In this document: positions 12,301 through 25,250 of the stretch, in pieces
Layout: every line of letters starts with the position of its first letter
Position numbering within the stretch: position 1 is the first letter of the stretch
Source: Lasioglossum baleicum
Taxonomy: Eukaryota; Arthropoda; Insecta; Hymenoptera; Halictidae
Assembly: GCF_051020765.1 (NCBI RefSeq)
Contig: NC_134934.1
Coordinates: forward strand, 12,786,001-12,850,000
Direction of reading: 5' to 3'
DNA: 64,000 nt
Notes under the pieces: model-generated
What the model saw: only the letters and a program-made list of their open reading frames with translations
The model's database searches: none
Told to the model about the DNA's origin: nothing
Program-made: the position numbers and the translations under genes

Positions 12301-14417
12301 GCGCCGCGGAAGGGTAATTTCCAATTTGTCGCGGCCCCGAAACAGCCGCGCGCCTCTGCCCGCTGAGGTTCGGGCCCCAGCACAGAACCCCGGCTCCGGA
12401 CCAACAAAATGGCCCTCCGGGGAACCACGAGCGAAAGTATCCTCGGTTAAGGGCATCGCGCACGGCGCTGTCGTCGCCGCAGGTGACGATCGGTGATACC
12501 TTTCTGGGCCGACTTTAATGAAACGTGCGAAATTCATTTTTATCGAACGTGGATTATACGAACGTTTCGACTCGACTGTCGAAAAAATTCTTCAACCAAA
12601 TTCCTTTACCTTCTGTTTACGAACGAGGACATGATATGGGGTGCAAATATTTTTTATGTTTTTAATTGTATTTTGTAATCTTTTGGATCCTTTTTTGGGA
12701 CGTATAAAATAAGCTCTTTGGGAAAATTTGATCAGCTTCATAAGAAAAATATCTAGTTCATGGGATTGACATCTTGTTTGAATATTCCAAGACAGAAATC
12801 TATTATAAGAAAGCCATTAAGGATACTGTGTGCATAAAAGGCAAAGCTATATAGATAAAATGAATATTACCATCGCACATTGTAAAAGACCAGTGGCACT
12901 CCTGGCCCGAAATGAATGAAATCAAATTCCACCAGAGATGGTTGCGCGCATATCTCGGACACCTTCGACTGGTTCGACAACGAATTCTTTATGCAAATCC
13001 GTATCGACGACATCGAGCGATTATGCAAATTTTTTTACTGCAGCATTGACAGCAACGATTCCGTATCGTTCGTTTGTTCGCGCGTTCTTTTGTTCACCTT
13101 CTTCGGTCCCTCGATCCTCCGACGTGCCTGGTATACTAGTAGAATGTGTCTGACAGTCTGATGTACGAATATTTTCCCGATAGAGATCTACGATATTCGA
13201 GACACCTAGGAATTATCACCGAGTACGCTTTTCGGAAAGAGACATTCGAGGGTGGTGTTGTTTTGAATTATTTACGAAGATTCGAAGAATACATTTTTTG
13301 GGCAGAGACATTTGGGTAGAAAGTTTAAAATTATGGTTGTATTCAGTTATGTTCGAAGATTCGCTTATCGAGAGATAAAATTTACAGGAAATAATAAAAA
13401 GTAGTTCCCATAAACAAATGCACACCATTAAATAATCATGTAAAAATTACCATGCATCAGTTTTATAGAATGTTAAAAGATAAGAAATCTCCAACTCTCA
13501 CAAAAATTACAAGATTCGATATCGAAGTATCACCCACAACCGTGCATACAAATTCTTCCTTTCATAGACAGAAAAAGTGAATAAAACGTAGCATTCTAAG
13601 CAGCTTTTACTAAACTACCGTATGATCGATACCAGTATCGCGTCAAAATACCGATATAACCACATTCTGCGGCAATAAATCATAGGTCAGAATGTAGAAT
13701 CATGATTTCGTTTATAAAATATTGTATGTGCTTGAGTCTGCGCTTTCACGCTCCGGGGCAACGAGAAGTAGAAACTTATTGAAATTCTACTGCCTTAATT
13801 ATGCAATCATTCTCGCGTTAACACACGCAAGCCCCCGGTGTGTAGACTAAATTTCTCTAAACCATCATATTTTTCTGCGACTTCTAAAAAATCCTCGGAT
13901 GCATGCTTTCTCGCTGGAAATGAACGATGGCAGAATGTGAAACAGATTACCCGCTAAGAAATCCGACAGGATCTTAGGAATATTACCAATTTTTAAGGCG
14001 AACACGAATCGCAACTTTCAAGTCTCGGTTGTTTTAAAATCACTACCTCACACAACTCTCTACATCTTTAAATAAATATTTCTAAAAATCAGAATTTCAG
14101 AATTCTATGTACTGTACATCATCTTTTTATCGTGGAAAAAAATCAAGTTTTAACTTCTTAGCTGATTATGACGAGTACACTCGTCACAATATTAAATTAA
14201 TTGCTTACTAAAATTTTTAGCTGAAAATATTTTGAGTTGAGGAGGCAACACAGAACACGAACAAAGGAGTTGAAGTGTGATCGGTAAAATATTAAAAAAT
14301 GTGTACGACCTACTTTCAAAGTCGGTCTACACCGCACACATTGCTATAATCCTTATAAGCCATTCCTGAGATATAGGAAACGATTAATAAACTGGTGGGA
14401 AAGACCGTTGCACGCCG
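9341..14417. other. No recognisable gene
   Basis: The stretch alternates between CpG-rich blocks (9.6-10.4, 10.9-12.5 kb) and AT-rich blocks (12.6-14.3 kb). A pyrimidine-rich run of TCTCTCTC type lies at 9898-9955. No splice-bounded conserved exon, tRNA or known microRNA was recognised. Confidence 0.55.
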
Positions 14418-14455
14418 GAGACTTCAATGCCGCGCGAGAGACTTCAATGCCGCGC
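14418..14455. repeat. Two-copy 20-bp tandem repeat
   Basis: GAGACTTCAATGCCGCGC occurs at 14418-14435 and again at 14438-14455, a period of 20 bases. The first 15 bases, with one extra leading G, also occur alone at 661-675, 13.7 kb away. No function can be assigned. Confidence 0.7.
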
Positions 14456-16353
14456 AGGCGATGCTTCGAGCGATCTACGCGTTCGCGATCGCGATCGAAT
14501 CTGGATCTTACGCGGCCCATCAAAGGAGAGCATCGGCGACACGATCGCGATAGGGACCGATTACCAGGTACCAGTTCCCGAGTCGGGAATAAGCCTCGAT
14601 CCTGCACGCGTCCCGATCGGCGCGAGATGTGCTCCGGACTCGAAACATGATCTACTTACCGCGGTAGCCGCTCGCGCGATCGCCAACCATAGATCGGCAA
14701 ATGTATCGATCTACCCACGGTCGTCTAGCATGTATCCACTGTCCAATCACCGCCGGTACGTACAAAAGGTGCGGAGAACCGGGTTGCGAACGTGTTCGTG
14801 TTGCGAACGACCCTAACCGCATCTGTGTGCGCCGTAGAAGTGCTCCGCGAGTGCTGTATGCCGCAATACGAGATGCACAACCTTCATTAATGAGTCATCG
14901 GCCGAACTCGCCGGTTAATGCACGAGATACCATTAAACGGTGCACATTGTCGCTATAGTCTGCACCCTGGCGACACTGAAGCCGATTTCAAGGGCTGAGG
15001 GGAAAAACGAATTTTAGACATAATTATACACTGTGTTCATGATGTTAGTAGTCAGTATTTATATCAAGAAAATAGAAAGGGAACTTTTGTTACACAATCT
15101 ATTTTTCTAATAGGTTGTTTGAATTTTCTCAAGCTTCTTTTTGAGAGTATAAAGATTGGTAAACTAGGAGGCATGTTCATTGTAGTTTGAATTTCGGTTT
15201 AGCATTAATTGGTTCTTATGAACGAGATTCTACTGTGAATCTTAGACGAACGAAAACGATGTACACACCTGCAGTTGCCAAGTAACTTGTTCGTAAGCTC
15301 GTCGAATGGACAGAAATGGGCCTGAACGTTTCAGTAACTGGCTCAAAGGAGAGGCACGAAGGAGGTCCGAACGAAAGAACCGGGAAGCGCGCCTCCTACG
15401 GAGATCTTCTCAAAGTAATCTCCTTCTCGAATAACTTTCCCCGGTAATTATTATGCAAACGTGTCCGTACTTTATAAGATCCTCGCTTCCTTAAAGATCC
15501 GCCGCTTTCCTCCCAAGTTTCGTCTTTCCTGTTCCATGGCCGTGTTCGCCGCCGCGCCGCGCCGCGCCGCGCCGCGATCTTAAGAAATAGTCGTACGCCA
15601 GCGTATTATTATATAGCGCTTTAAATGGTAGCGATAAATTACGGACGCTGTGCTCCCCACGTTAACCGCAATCGCCTTTTAAACTGAAAGGCAGATTGTG
15701 TCCCTACCGAGCTGTACCTTCGACGCTGTTGCCTTTTATTCTGCAGCGGCCAACCTATTACTACATCCCTGTTAACTTCCAATGAACGGTCGAAGAAACT
15801 GTTCCAGCGTTCGTCATTTCGTTTCTGGTTTTCGCGATCTTTTCCACCGGAGAGAAAGAAATGCGATCTCGTGTTTCGCCAGTTACGTCATCGAGGAAAA
15901 AGAACCAAACGCCGAATCGGGGTGGAGAGTCGCAGTCGTAAAAAGTCCACTTGCCGGCGTTCTTATCTTTACGATCTATCGAGAACACTCGGTGAAAAAA
16001 TATTGGTCAACAATGTCCGCTCTCACGAGAGCACCGGAGAAATATGTCAGCAACATTGTCAGCATCTTTATTAGCCCAATATTATGTTTCCTTATGGGGT
16101 GAGGCGCAATTTATAGGCCGACCGAGAAACTTCTTCGTAGCCGTTAAACAGCACGCCGGCGTGGATTACCAATCGCGACGTTAAGTATTCTAACGTAAGT
16201 GAGTACTGGGGTTGCAGAAAAAGTTGTGTTATTTCTCAGTGACAGAAATGTGATGGTTTTCTGTGAGAAACAGACGTAGATGGTTATCAAAAATTTTGGA
16301 TATCATGTATCATGTAACGTGCTCCAACTTTTTATTTTCAATTAGACATTTAC
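14456..16353. other. No recognisable gene; contains GCCGC microsatellite
   Basis: No domain-bearing frame is visible. A pentanucleotide run of about five GCCGC units lies at 15548-15576. The open frames at 14427-14958 are overlapping and anonymous. The AT-rich part at 15000-15200 holds nothing recognisable. Confidence 0.55.
15548..15576. repeat. GCCGC microsatellite
   Basis: Consecutive GCCGC pentamers make up 29 bases between ordinary CpG-rich flanks. It is simple-sequence DNA and likely to vary in length between individuals. Confidence 0.85.
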
Positions 16354-16937
16354 TATGTACAGAGTGTATAAAATGTAATGGTCATACGTCGTAGGGATAA
16401 ATCTACACCTCTAAATCGGTGGACATTTGTAAAAGAAACTTGCCGCAAAGTTGTTTATAACAAAGAAAATTGTTGTTAAAGTTTGTTTTTACATCAATAG
16501 ATTCTACTCATCGAGAAGAGAAAGAGTTTGAAAGGAGCCACATGTTGCAAACAAATAGTTCTTGAGACATAAGCTGTTGAAGTTCTTGCAAAATTTGATT
16601 GTGTCGAATTATACGTATAGACAAAAGCCTACTATATACTACAGTCCACACAACCGTGTCGATGAGACAGAACATGATCGTGTGCGCGCTTTGTCGCTAG
16701 GCCTGTAAAAAGTGATCATCTCCCTGCCCATTCAAATCATAAATTTGAAATTGCAAAATATGAAAGAATACCAACAGCTTATGTCTCGAGAACTATTTAA
16801 ACAAACTTTAACAACAATTTTCTTCGTTACAAACAATTTTTCGGCAAGTTTCCTTTACGAACGTCCACCTATCCAGAGGTGTAGATTCACCCCTACGACG
16901 GATGACCATTACTTTGTATACACCATGTACATTTTTA
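16354..16937. mobile_element. Foldback / MITE-like inverted repeat element
   Basis: The left arm begins ATGTACAGAGTGTATAAAAT at about 16355. The right arm, read on the minus strand from about 16935, begins ATGTACATGGTGTATACAAA. Both continue through TAATGGTCAT, CTACACCTCT and GAAAATTGTTGTTAAAGTTT. The arms stay about 80-85% alike for some 180 bases. The left arm is interrupted by about 60 unrelated bases (16491-16552) and resumes at AAATAGTTCTTGAGACATAA. The centre (about 16600-16750) is unique. Short frames on the arms mirror each other and match no transposase I know. A 6-base TTTACT occurs at both flanks but offset, so the target duplication is uncertain. Confidence 0.65.
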
Positions 16938-19308
16938 CTTTTGCTAAAAGAACGAAGCACAATTGCACAAAAATGGGCCTGGCACATATTCTGGATCAAA
17001 ACAGACATTTAAAAATTTAATAAAATACGAAGAATTATTTTAAATCGGATGCTTTTAGACTACATATACGTATTATAAATTACAAATGATTTTTCATATT
17101 AAAGCCGCGAAAGACGATTTCCTATCTTCTAGCATTATTCACTTGCGAACCCAGTGATTAACGGAAGTGCGAGACAAAGTCTTGTAAATCGTCCATTACG
17201 GAGGAGCCTATTCGTCTACCTGACGCGCAAAAAAAAAGAAGAAAGCGTGTCTACACGACTTGAGGACCGTAATTACCGTCGCGTCGTGTCCGATTACGAT
17301 CGATTCCGCGGCGTTTTAAAAACAAGCAGTAACCTGTATTTATTCCGTGCACGAATTAGCCGTGCTCGGGGCGAATAAATCTTAATACGATCCCGCGTGC
17401 CCTAAATTCCCGTCGTCGGCCGGTCACACGTGTCCGGATCGAGAGGAGACGAGGAACTATAAAGAGTTATTCGACGGTTTATCAAAAGGCCCCATCAAGA
17501 GACCCAGGACCCGGTCCGTATGAAAAGCTTTGTCCTTACCCGGCAGCGAAAGAGAAAGCAGAGAGATGAGCCTCTCTTCTCATCCCGATCATTACACGAA
17601 ATCGGTCCCTGAGATTGCGTCGCGGGGGTGGGGAACTGACGTTATAAAGTATGTTTCGATGTATAGCGTGCAGAGATCGTTCGGGAACGGTAGCCGCGAA
17701 CGGTAGCGGCCTGCGTCGGCCATATAGGGAGGACGAGTTGGGAGCACGGTCGTGCCGACTCGCCGGTGAAAAATGCGTATGCAAATTAATAAGCCACGAC
17801 CGAAACGGTCCGCGACACCTCCGCGAGAGGATTTTCTCGTCGGCCACCGATCCGCAGGTAGATGTACCCCCGATTCATCCGCCGGCGATGTTGCCGAGAC
17901 TTCCTGCTAGCCAGGACGACGATCGCCACCCACGACCGCTCGTGAATATACAATTTTGAAGTTGGAACTCATGTCCGCGGAGGAGATCGTTAATCGAGCC
18001 AACCGGCGCGCGCGCGCTCTTAGGAGAATCGCCCGGTCCCCGACCACGGCCACCTAACGCTCTTCTCGGTGCATTATCACTCGGACACCGATAAAAGTGA
18101 CATTTTTGGTAAGTTCTGGTTGAGACATGCATCGTAGATCTTTCTTGAGAAACGTCCCTATGTTACTACGATGGTAGTGGATAAAGACAAAATTTCGAAT
18201 ATTGTAGTTTTACAGTCAGTCGCGTGAGAAATAGATCGAGCTAGATGAATTAGTTTGCTAGATGATATGAAATGAAAATTTTGGCAAAATTACAAACTTT
18301 ATTTGGGCCTGTAACAAAAATTTCAACAAAGTGTTTTGAAGATACATCTACGTTTTATACGTGCTGAGAATTGCATCTAAATCGGTAGATTGATTTACGA
18401 GTTATAAAGATTGAAAACGGGTAACATTTTTCCATAAAAGTTCCACAGAACAGGTATATCTTCGTTAAAGTTTGACCAGAATTTTTTGAAAATTACCAAA
18501 CATTAATAATGAACGATACGATCCATCCATGGGCGATTAAAAATACGCACAAAAAGAAAAGAAATGAATTAAAGAAAAGAATCTACAACTCCGTCATGGC
18601 CAGTGAAGTAGAGTTTCCGTTGGGATTTTCGCGGTGCAGTCTGCCGTGTGCTGATTTGAATAAATTTGAATAGTACAATGCGGAGGAATGCTACGAAATC
18701 AATTGTAATTGTTAATAATCGTAATACGGGCGCCGTGTCGCGGATGCGTTCCCCAGCTTCCCCTTGTGTCTCTTTATAACCCCCGGTTCTCTTCTTGTTC
18801 ACCGGGCGCAGTACTCGCCGGTCGTGATCTGGTTACATTGCTACCCGTTATGTTGAGAGTTCGGAGTACATTCTTACCCACTCCCCTGGTTCGGTGCATG
18901 CTCTCACCCACCGCGGGCTCTACGTGGCTCCTTTCCTCTCTCCTTGTCACGGAATTTCTCTCTTTCTCCGGCTACTCGACTGGTACAGGTACTCGGAATA
19001 CGTACATCACCCCGGTCAGGCTTCCTACTCGTTCTCTGTTCCTCTTCGGGATCCTCTTCGCTTTGATTCGTCCAGCTTGAATAATCCTTTGTATTATCGG
19101 CGAGCATCTCCTATTTTGTTTCTGTAGATAATTTCAGATTTCTATGATGTTGTATACAGAGGTGGACTTAAAAGCAATATCATTAATACAAGAATTCGAT
19201 TCCTCCGAGTTCCTTGCAAAAATTACGAGAATATATTTGTTGTGATTTTTTCATTGTACCACACGCACTGATTTTAGTAAACGGCGAGGCCGTCTGCTAG
19301 CAATGTTC
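16938..19308. other. No recognisable gene
   Basis: The DNA is AT-rich at both ends, with a CpG-rich centre (17.5-18.1 kb). The segment at 18270-18500, with phrases such as ATCGGTAGATTGATTTACGA, has the look of an old interspersed repeat, but no second copy lies in this window. No conserved coding sequence was recognised. Confidence 0.5.
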
Positions 19309-19415
19309 TTGTAAGACAGGCGTGTCAAACACGCGGCCCGTCGACAAGTAGTCTGCGGCCCGACCAAAAACTTTGGAACTGTTGATGACAATTTATAGGT
19401 TTTACACTCCAAATG

Positions 19416-19540
19416 CACCCTTTTGCAAGTTAATTTCACCCTTTTACAAATCAATTTCACCCTTTTACAAATCAATTTCATCCTTCTGCAAATCAATGTC
19501 ACCCTTTTGCAAATCAAATTCAACCTTTTGAAAATCAATT
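19416..19540 (+). repeat. Left subterminal array, six 21-bp units
   Basis: Six units of the type CACCCTTTTACAAATCAATTT run head to tail, with small changes in each (CAAGTTAATTT, CTGCAAATCAATG, CAACCTTTTGAAAATC). The same unit appears inverted at 19870-19978. Confidence 0.9.
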
Positions 19541-19869
19541 TCTCTCACCCATTAAGAATATTTAAAATTATTTATTTATTTATTTCGATTAGTTATTTAT
19601 TTAGACACACGTGCACGGTGTCATTACTGCGTGGGAAGACTCGATGCTCAATACGCTTCGATAAAAATGTACTGTGGCTACAATGAATACATATACATAT
19701 CTACACACAGTTTCCGCACATTACAAAGTTAGTGAATTGGTAATTACTTTTAAATAAGTATTTGATGTACATATTTGCAGTAAATAAATTTTCAATTTCT
19801 TAACGATTAATTTACATTTGATCTGATTTTTTTTTTGCAAAAACTTACTTAAAAAATACTTTATTTGTA

Positions 19870-19978
19870 TTTGATTTGCAAAAGGGTGAAAATAATTTAC
19901 AGAAGGGTGAAATTGATTTGCAAAAGGGTTAAATTGATTTACAGAAAGGTGAAATTGACTTGCAGAAGGGTAAATTTG
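19870..19978 (-). repeat. Right subterminal array, inverted 21-bp units
   Basis: Five units of the type AAATTGATTTGCAAAAGGGTG run head to tail and are the reverse complement of the left array. The outer flank CTCCAAAT is also shared between the arrays in inverted order, so the arrays and their borders form one extended inverted repeat. Confidence 0.9.
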
Positions 19979-20542
19979 GAGTCCTGTACAACGGGAATTA
20001 ATCGAAATGCAGTACGATTCCGTATTGAAACAAAAATATACAATGGATGTTGTGATTCCATATTTCTACAATTATTTATCTGTCGACCAACTTCCCAATA
20101 TGTTATGTGCAATTAGGCCTATTTCAGCTATGTTCGGTAGCAGTGGTAGCACATATATATATGTAGTGCAAACCACTATTTTCAACGTTAAAAAATAATA
20201 AAACTGCAGATTGGTCAAAATGAACAGACCAACGTGTACAATTAATCTCAAAATTAATTACGGTTCAACAAATTCAACCAAATTTTGAAAATTTGATTAC
20301 TGACAAACATTGCCAAGTTTCTTCGAAACAAAAATGAAATAGTTTTATTCAAATAAAGAGTAAACTTGAAAAAAACAACATGTGTGCGTGTGTTATTTTG
20401 TATGCGTAACAGTAATGTTTATAAATAAAATGTGTTTCCTTTTTATTTCGAGTCTGCCTTTTTCTATTGCGGTCCTCGAATTAATTTGTAATACTTAATG
20501 AGTCTCTTGGTGGTAAAAGAGTTTGACATGCCTGTTGTAAGG

Positions 20543-22247
20543 TGATGAACAATTGAAAGGGGATCTTGTTTAAACAATTCGAGCTAGCAGCAGTCGGAAA
20601 ATAAGCACGATCGACTCTCGATTCCGAGTAAGCCTCGGAGAGCCCGCCATTAGAGACAGGCGGAAGTTTCTTGCCGATTTTTTGCGGTTCGCGCGCGTCA
20701 CAGAACGAGAAGGCCGGCGAACTGGGATCAAAGCGCGCACACCGATCAAGGGCACCGATCTTCTGCGTGCCCTTTTCCAGACAATTCGTTCCGCGGGATT
20801 ATCCGGTCGGTATACGTCTGCCTCGAATCGTAATCAGAGAGATCGCTGTGCTCGTTTAGCGCGTGCTGCTGGCGAAACAACGTTTCTTTATTTGATAACC
20901 GACGCGGAACCTTGACGCGCAGAAACAGATCGCACGGAGAATACGATCTGCGATCTCCGCATCATAAATATCTTCACCGTCATGGGATTTACAAAACTCC
21001 GGTTACGGGATACTAAATGTCTCACTTTCCAATCTTTGTGGATCGAACTTGTTTACAGTCGGTCAGAAGAATATTCGAACTCCAGCATAATTTAGACCGG
21101 CGACTTTCATGTTGTATGTGTGTGTGTTCTGTTACAGCGTGTAGGTTATAAAAATTATACTTAAAATTTTCTCTCATCTCTTGCCAAACAATCTGTACAT
21201 ACATACACGTACACATGCGGCAGATCTGACCATTTGTTTGCTCACGATCTGCCGCCGCTCTTACGAGTAAGAGCGCGCTAAAGGGGGTAGCGGCTCGAGC
21301 GTCGGCAGCTCGCGAGCGATCAGTTATCGAGACTATCAGTTATACACCATAAACCCAGAGCGCTCCTAGAATAATCTAGACACCTATTAGGACCATCAAT
21401 GTACATCGAGGCAACTGGCACATGTATGCAAGTACTTAAATTTAATTTCGATTTGATAAAGTGGTTCAATTACCAAATTCTCTGCACAGAAACTACGAAT
21501 TCCGAACAGTCCAAATGCACCAAGAGATCACAAAGCAAGCACAAGGTGCATTTCCAGACTACAAAATCGGCGAACGAGTCTCCGCTGGTTTCCTCCATTT
21601 TCAGGAGGAGGATCTCGTAAAATCTGCGAACGAACAATCGGAGGTCGGCTCGAAAATTAAATCTCGATCCGCGGAACGATATTTATGGAGGCACGAGGGG
21701 GGAAAGGAGCTCGACGGGAGGATCCGTGACGGGCGTAAAGCCGGTGGGGAGTCGTTCGGCGCGGGATGATTTTAAACGGCCGCCACCGACATCATTGTAA
21801 ATATCAGCGGCTATATGGCCTCATAAACAACCCCCTTACTAGGTCGAGAGCCGTGTCGTCTCAATCGGGGCCCTTTCCGTTCTGTTCCTCTTGCTCGCGT
21901 GCACCCCACTGTTCGCGCTCGACGATACGCGCTCGGTGCTCGACAGTCTCGAGGATCCGAGTTTTTTAATAGCGCTCGTAAACGCAAAAGCCAGCCCCTT
22001 ATCGGGCGCACTTAAACCGCGCGCGGATTCGAGCGTCATTAAAGGTGCGTACCGAATTTTTCGATCGACCCAGCACGATTTCGTCCGAGCCACAGCGCTG
22101 GTCGACCGAGCTGCGTGTCGCCCTGCAACGACTTTGGACGAATTTGACGACATCAGGGTTGTATATCGAATTCACCCATCAAATGGACGAGTTTTGCGAG
22201 TCTCTTGTTTAACAGTATGTTAGTCCCCGTTCTTAGTACTGTTTTTA
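20543..22247. other. No recognisable gene; hairpins near 21.2 kb
   Basis: The region is CpG-rich with scattered short frames lacking domains. At 21217-21275 a 10-bp inverted repeat is joined directly to a 20-base palindrome (listed separately). Nothing else was recognised. Confidence 0.5.
21217..21275. repeat. Adjacent hairpin and palindrome
   Basis: GCGGCAGATC at 21217-21226 pairs perfectly with GATCTGCCGC at 21246-21255 across a 19-base loop. It is followed at once by CGCTCTTAC / GTAAGAGCG (21256-21264 and 21267-21275), a perfect 9-bp stem with a 2-base centre. Both could fold as single-stranded structures. There is no evidence of transcription. Confidence 0.65.
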
Positions 22248-22361
22248 TTGGGTTGTTACTTTTCCAAAGATTCGAAGGAACGAAGGGAACTTCGAAACTT
22301 CGATTCTCATCACCTTCGAGGCTTAAAGATCTTCAATCTTCGAAGGATAGTAACAGCCCTA
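22248..22361. mobile_element. Possible small hAT-like MITE relic
   Basis: The left border GGGTTGTTACTTTTCC and the right border, read on the minus strand as TAGGGCTGTTACTATCC, are inverted. The inner parts share GATTCGAAGG / CTTCGAAGATTG. The whole is about 114 bases and has no coding capacity. No clean 8-bp target duplication is seen, so the class is uncertain. It could also be a chance or decayed foldback. Confidence 0.35.
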
Positions 22362-25250
22362 GTTGTTACTGTTGAATTTCCACACGTCCGATCGCAAGAT
22401 GGAATAAATTGCGTTGAAAACCTACAGCAAACTCGTTTCGTTCCACATTCTCAGCCACCTCAGGATATATCGCGAGCTCTCACAGTTCCCGGGTATCTTC
22501 AGGTACTCGCCGCGGGAACCTGGCCAGGTATCGCGCGTATTTGGCCGGGAAAGAGTATAAAGTTCGCCTGTACGAACGTTGCACGCCTCTTAATGAGCCC
22601 GCTGCGTATCTAACGATAGTCTCGTTCCATCAGCCCGTGGCCACGACCTCGTAAACTAAGTTATTGCTCGGTCCCGCGGGTTCAACCCTCGCCGGCTATT
22701 TCGGATGGTGGAACAAGCATCCGCGGCAGGCTATGCTCGCGGCCATAATTCCTGGCTCAGGCTCGTTTCCTCGCGGAGTTTAAACGCGGACCTCCTTATC
22801 GGTGCCGGAAACGAGACGGTGCCGCGCGAACCAGAGTTAAGACCGACCACGGGCGCCGTTAACGAGCAACTGACGTATCTCGTTCTCTCGCAGGGATGCG
22901 GCGATTAAACGGCAGTTTGTTATAATTGGTATGGTGCCCCGTGCCTACGATTGCCCGGTTTTTTCCCCTCTCCATTCTTTTCTGTTTCCTCCAAGCTCTT
23001 CCTGGTTTTTCCACCCCAGTGTCCCACCCTTGTGAATTTCGATTTTCCTGCCGATCGGTTCTGTGTTTTACTCCGACTCGGTCGAGCTTCCTTTGTGATC
23101 AGGCTGCGGATTTTTATGCAAAAATAGGAACGGTCTAGATTTTGATCGGAAATGGCTCATTCGATAGCTTATCGAGAAAGAACCCTCTCTACCAAGTTTC
23201 AGCTCTATACCTCGTCTGTAAGAGTAGTTACGTGGACCTAAGAAAACCCCGTTTTTTGCCAAATTTTCCTTATTGAATTGCAGCTAAAAATTCTTTAAAA
23301 AATCTGGCACGTTTAGCATATCGAGCCACATATTCGAGAATTTTTCAGTTGCAAACTCTGGCTGTAAAAAATGAAAAAACAGATAAATACAGATTCCAGA
23401 GCGACCACCCTGAAAATTAATGTAATAATACGGTATTGTCATCTACAATATCTCCAATTTTTCCATATTTTTAACTAGAGAGTTTAATAGTTTCGTTGGC
23501 ATTTTAAAAATAAAATAAATTATTGTCATAACACCCTCTTGTTCAGTATGCGAGGTCTTTGGTTCCGTATGCGATTTTATTTCGTAAAAATGTGTTGGAC
23601 TTACGGCTCGAACAAATAGACAGATAATAGACCTATATAATATGTCGTAAAAGTATTTTCGAGAATGCTCGGTCCGAAGTACACGTGTAAGTTATGCGCA
23701 ACTTTTCCGTGTACTCTCTATTTGTCGGACAACCGGTATCGTTGTGTTTCCACGAGGGAATTACCATCAATATTTGTCTTAATTACCAAAAAATGTATCG
23801 TAATGCAGTTCACGATCCCGGGGCTCCACGGATTCCTGGCCGGTTATTCTTCGAATTGAATGTCCCGGGGAAGGAAATGAGCCGGCCGGCAATCAGGAAC
23901 ATCATAAAACCGCAGTTACAAGTTAGAATCCCATTCGGACGGACATGTGTCCCGATACAATCGTATATTCGAGCATAATCGTCGAATCTTCCATTCGCGG
24001 GACGCGATTAACGAACCAGGGACCCACGTAGGAACGACGCTCGCTCGATTTAAAGGTGTAATAAACGAGCCACGGAGCAGCCATTCGGTTAGACCGCTTT
24101 GACATTCCGCGAACGAAGGTGTACGGGGACTCGTGATTGGATATTAAGAAACGGACCGGCGGATGAACGTTTTCGTTCGCGAGTTCAACGACCGGGGTAC
24201 GTCTCTGCGAGACTCCGTTTCCGAAGAATCGTTCCAAATTTTAACGATCAATTCACTTTATTGCGTAAGGGATTCTGTGTGGTATGTGCGAAATGACGCG
24301 AACAATAAAGAATGAAATTCTACGGCAACTAAAGATCCCTGCTGGGTCGAATTAACTTTGAATATTTGGCTTACGGCTTACAGGCACGTCATTTGTGTCA
24401 GTAGTATTTTCGGTAAGTAGAAACGGTGACTTGTAGACAGACAAATTTAGGGCAGCCTACGGCGCTCAAAGCAGCACAGTGTGCTTAAGTAATATGCAAA
24501 CCAGCTGGCGAAGTCCAAGCAAAGGACAATGTTATCTTCGCAAGTCCACTTCCGCGAAGCAAGTCGGCCGATCGGGAATCGCATTGCAGTCGTTGAAAGT
24601 CGCGCCATCCGAGTCACCGATAAGTGAAAAGAACACCGTCGTTTTTTAACGGCGACGGTGATCGGCTCAAGGGAAAAAGAAATTCCTTTCTCGCGGCTCT
24701 GCAGGATAATAAACTCGGCGTTTTGTGGCCCGCTGGGAAAACACACTCGACAATAATTCCTTAGGAGTCGAGGCAGCGCGGCGCGGCGTCGTCGTCGTCG
24801 TCCGGTTGTCTCTGTTCCTCTGACCGCGTTCGTAACGTCCGCCGCGTCAATTAAACCGTCCCGGGAGAAAACCGAGGACCTGATTTCGCCCACCCACGCG
24901 TAGGACGCGTAGAAAGTTCGTTCCATCCGCCAGTGTCGGAGAGGCTGGTCCAGGGGACCGATGAAAAATACGGCCGGCGTTTCGTCGACGGACGCAAATC
25001 AGCCCTCCCCGGCTGTCGCAACCCGGAACGCCATCGTATTCATATTTTTTAATTAGCCGGACTTATGACCGGCCCCGTCTCGTCCCATATACGAGCCACT
25101 TCATCATCCGGATGCCCGCCACGGGGGATATCTGTTTCCTTTTACCCTACCTGTCGCGTCAACCTCTCGCGCCAGTCCCGAATCAGGATTCAACTGTTCA
25201 GAATCAATCCGAAGTACTCCTTTAAAAGGTACAGACCGGGATAAGTTGAT
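22362..25250. other. No recognisable gene
   Basis: No conserved frame is visible. CTGCGGATTTTTATGCA at 23104-23120 is a fragment of the repeat family seen at 1.7, 25.3, 51.8 and 58.9 kb. The AT-rich sequence after it (to about 23440) may belong to the same or another old repeat. A short GTC trinucleotide run lies at 24788-24802. Confidence 0.5.

Larger units (their letters stand above)
19317..20534. mobile_element. Non-autonomous hAT-like transposon, 1.2 kb
   Basis: The left end reads CAGGCGTGTCAAAC at 19317. The right end reads CAGGCATGTCAAAC on the minus strand from 20534. The flanks are TTGTAAGA (19309-19316) and TTGTAAGG (20535-20542), an 8-bp target duplication with one change, which is typical of hAT elements. 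Inside lie two opposed arrays of a 21-bp unit, left at 19416-19540 and right at 19870-19978, separated by about 330 bases. No transposase frame is visible, so movement would have needed a related element elsewhere. Subterminal repeats are known transposase binding sites in hAT elements; that role is inferred here. Confidence 0.8.

Noticed and set aside
14701..14958. Cysteine-containing frame near 14.7 kb (IHCPITAGTYKRCGEPGC)
   Set aside because: The cysteine spacing fits no zinc-binding family I know, and the frame overlaps another open frame.
22660..22720. GGGTTCAACCCTCGC, resembling a tRNA T-loop box
   Set aside because: No A box or acceptor-stem pairing is found at the right distance upstream.
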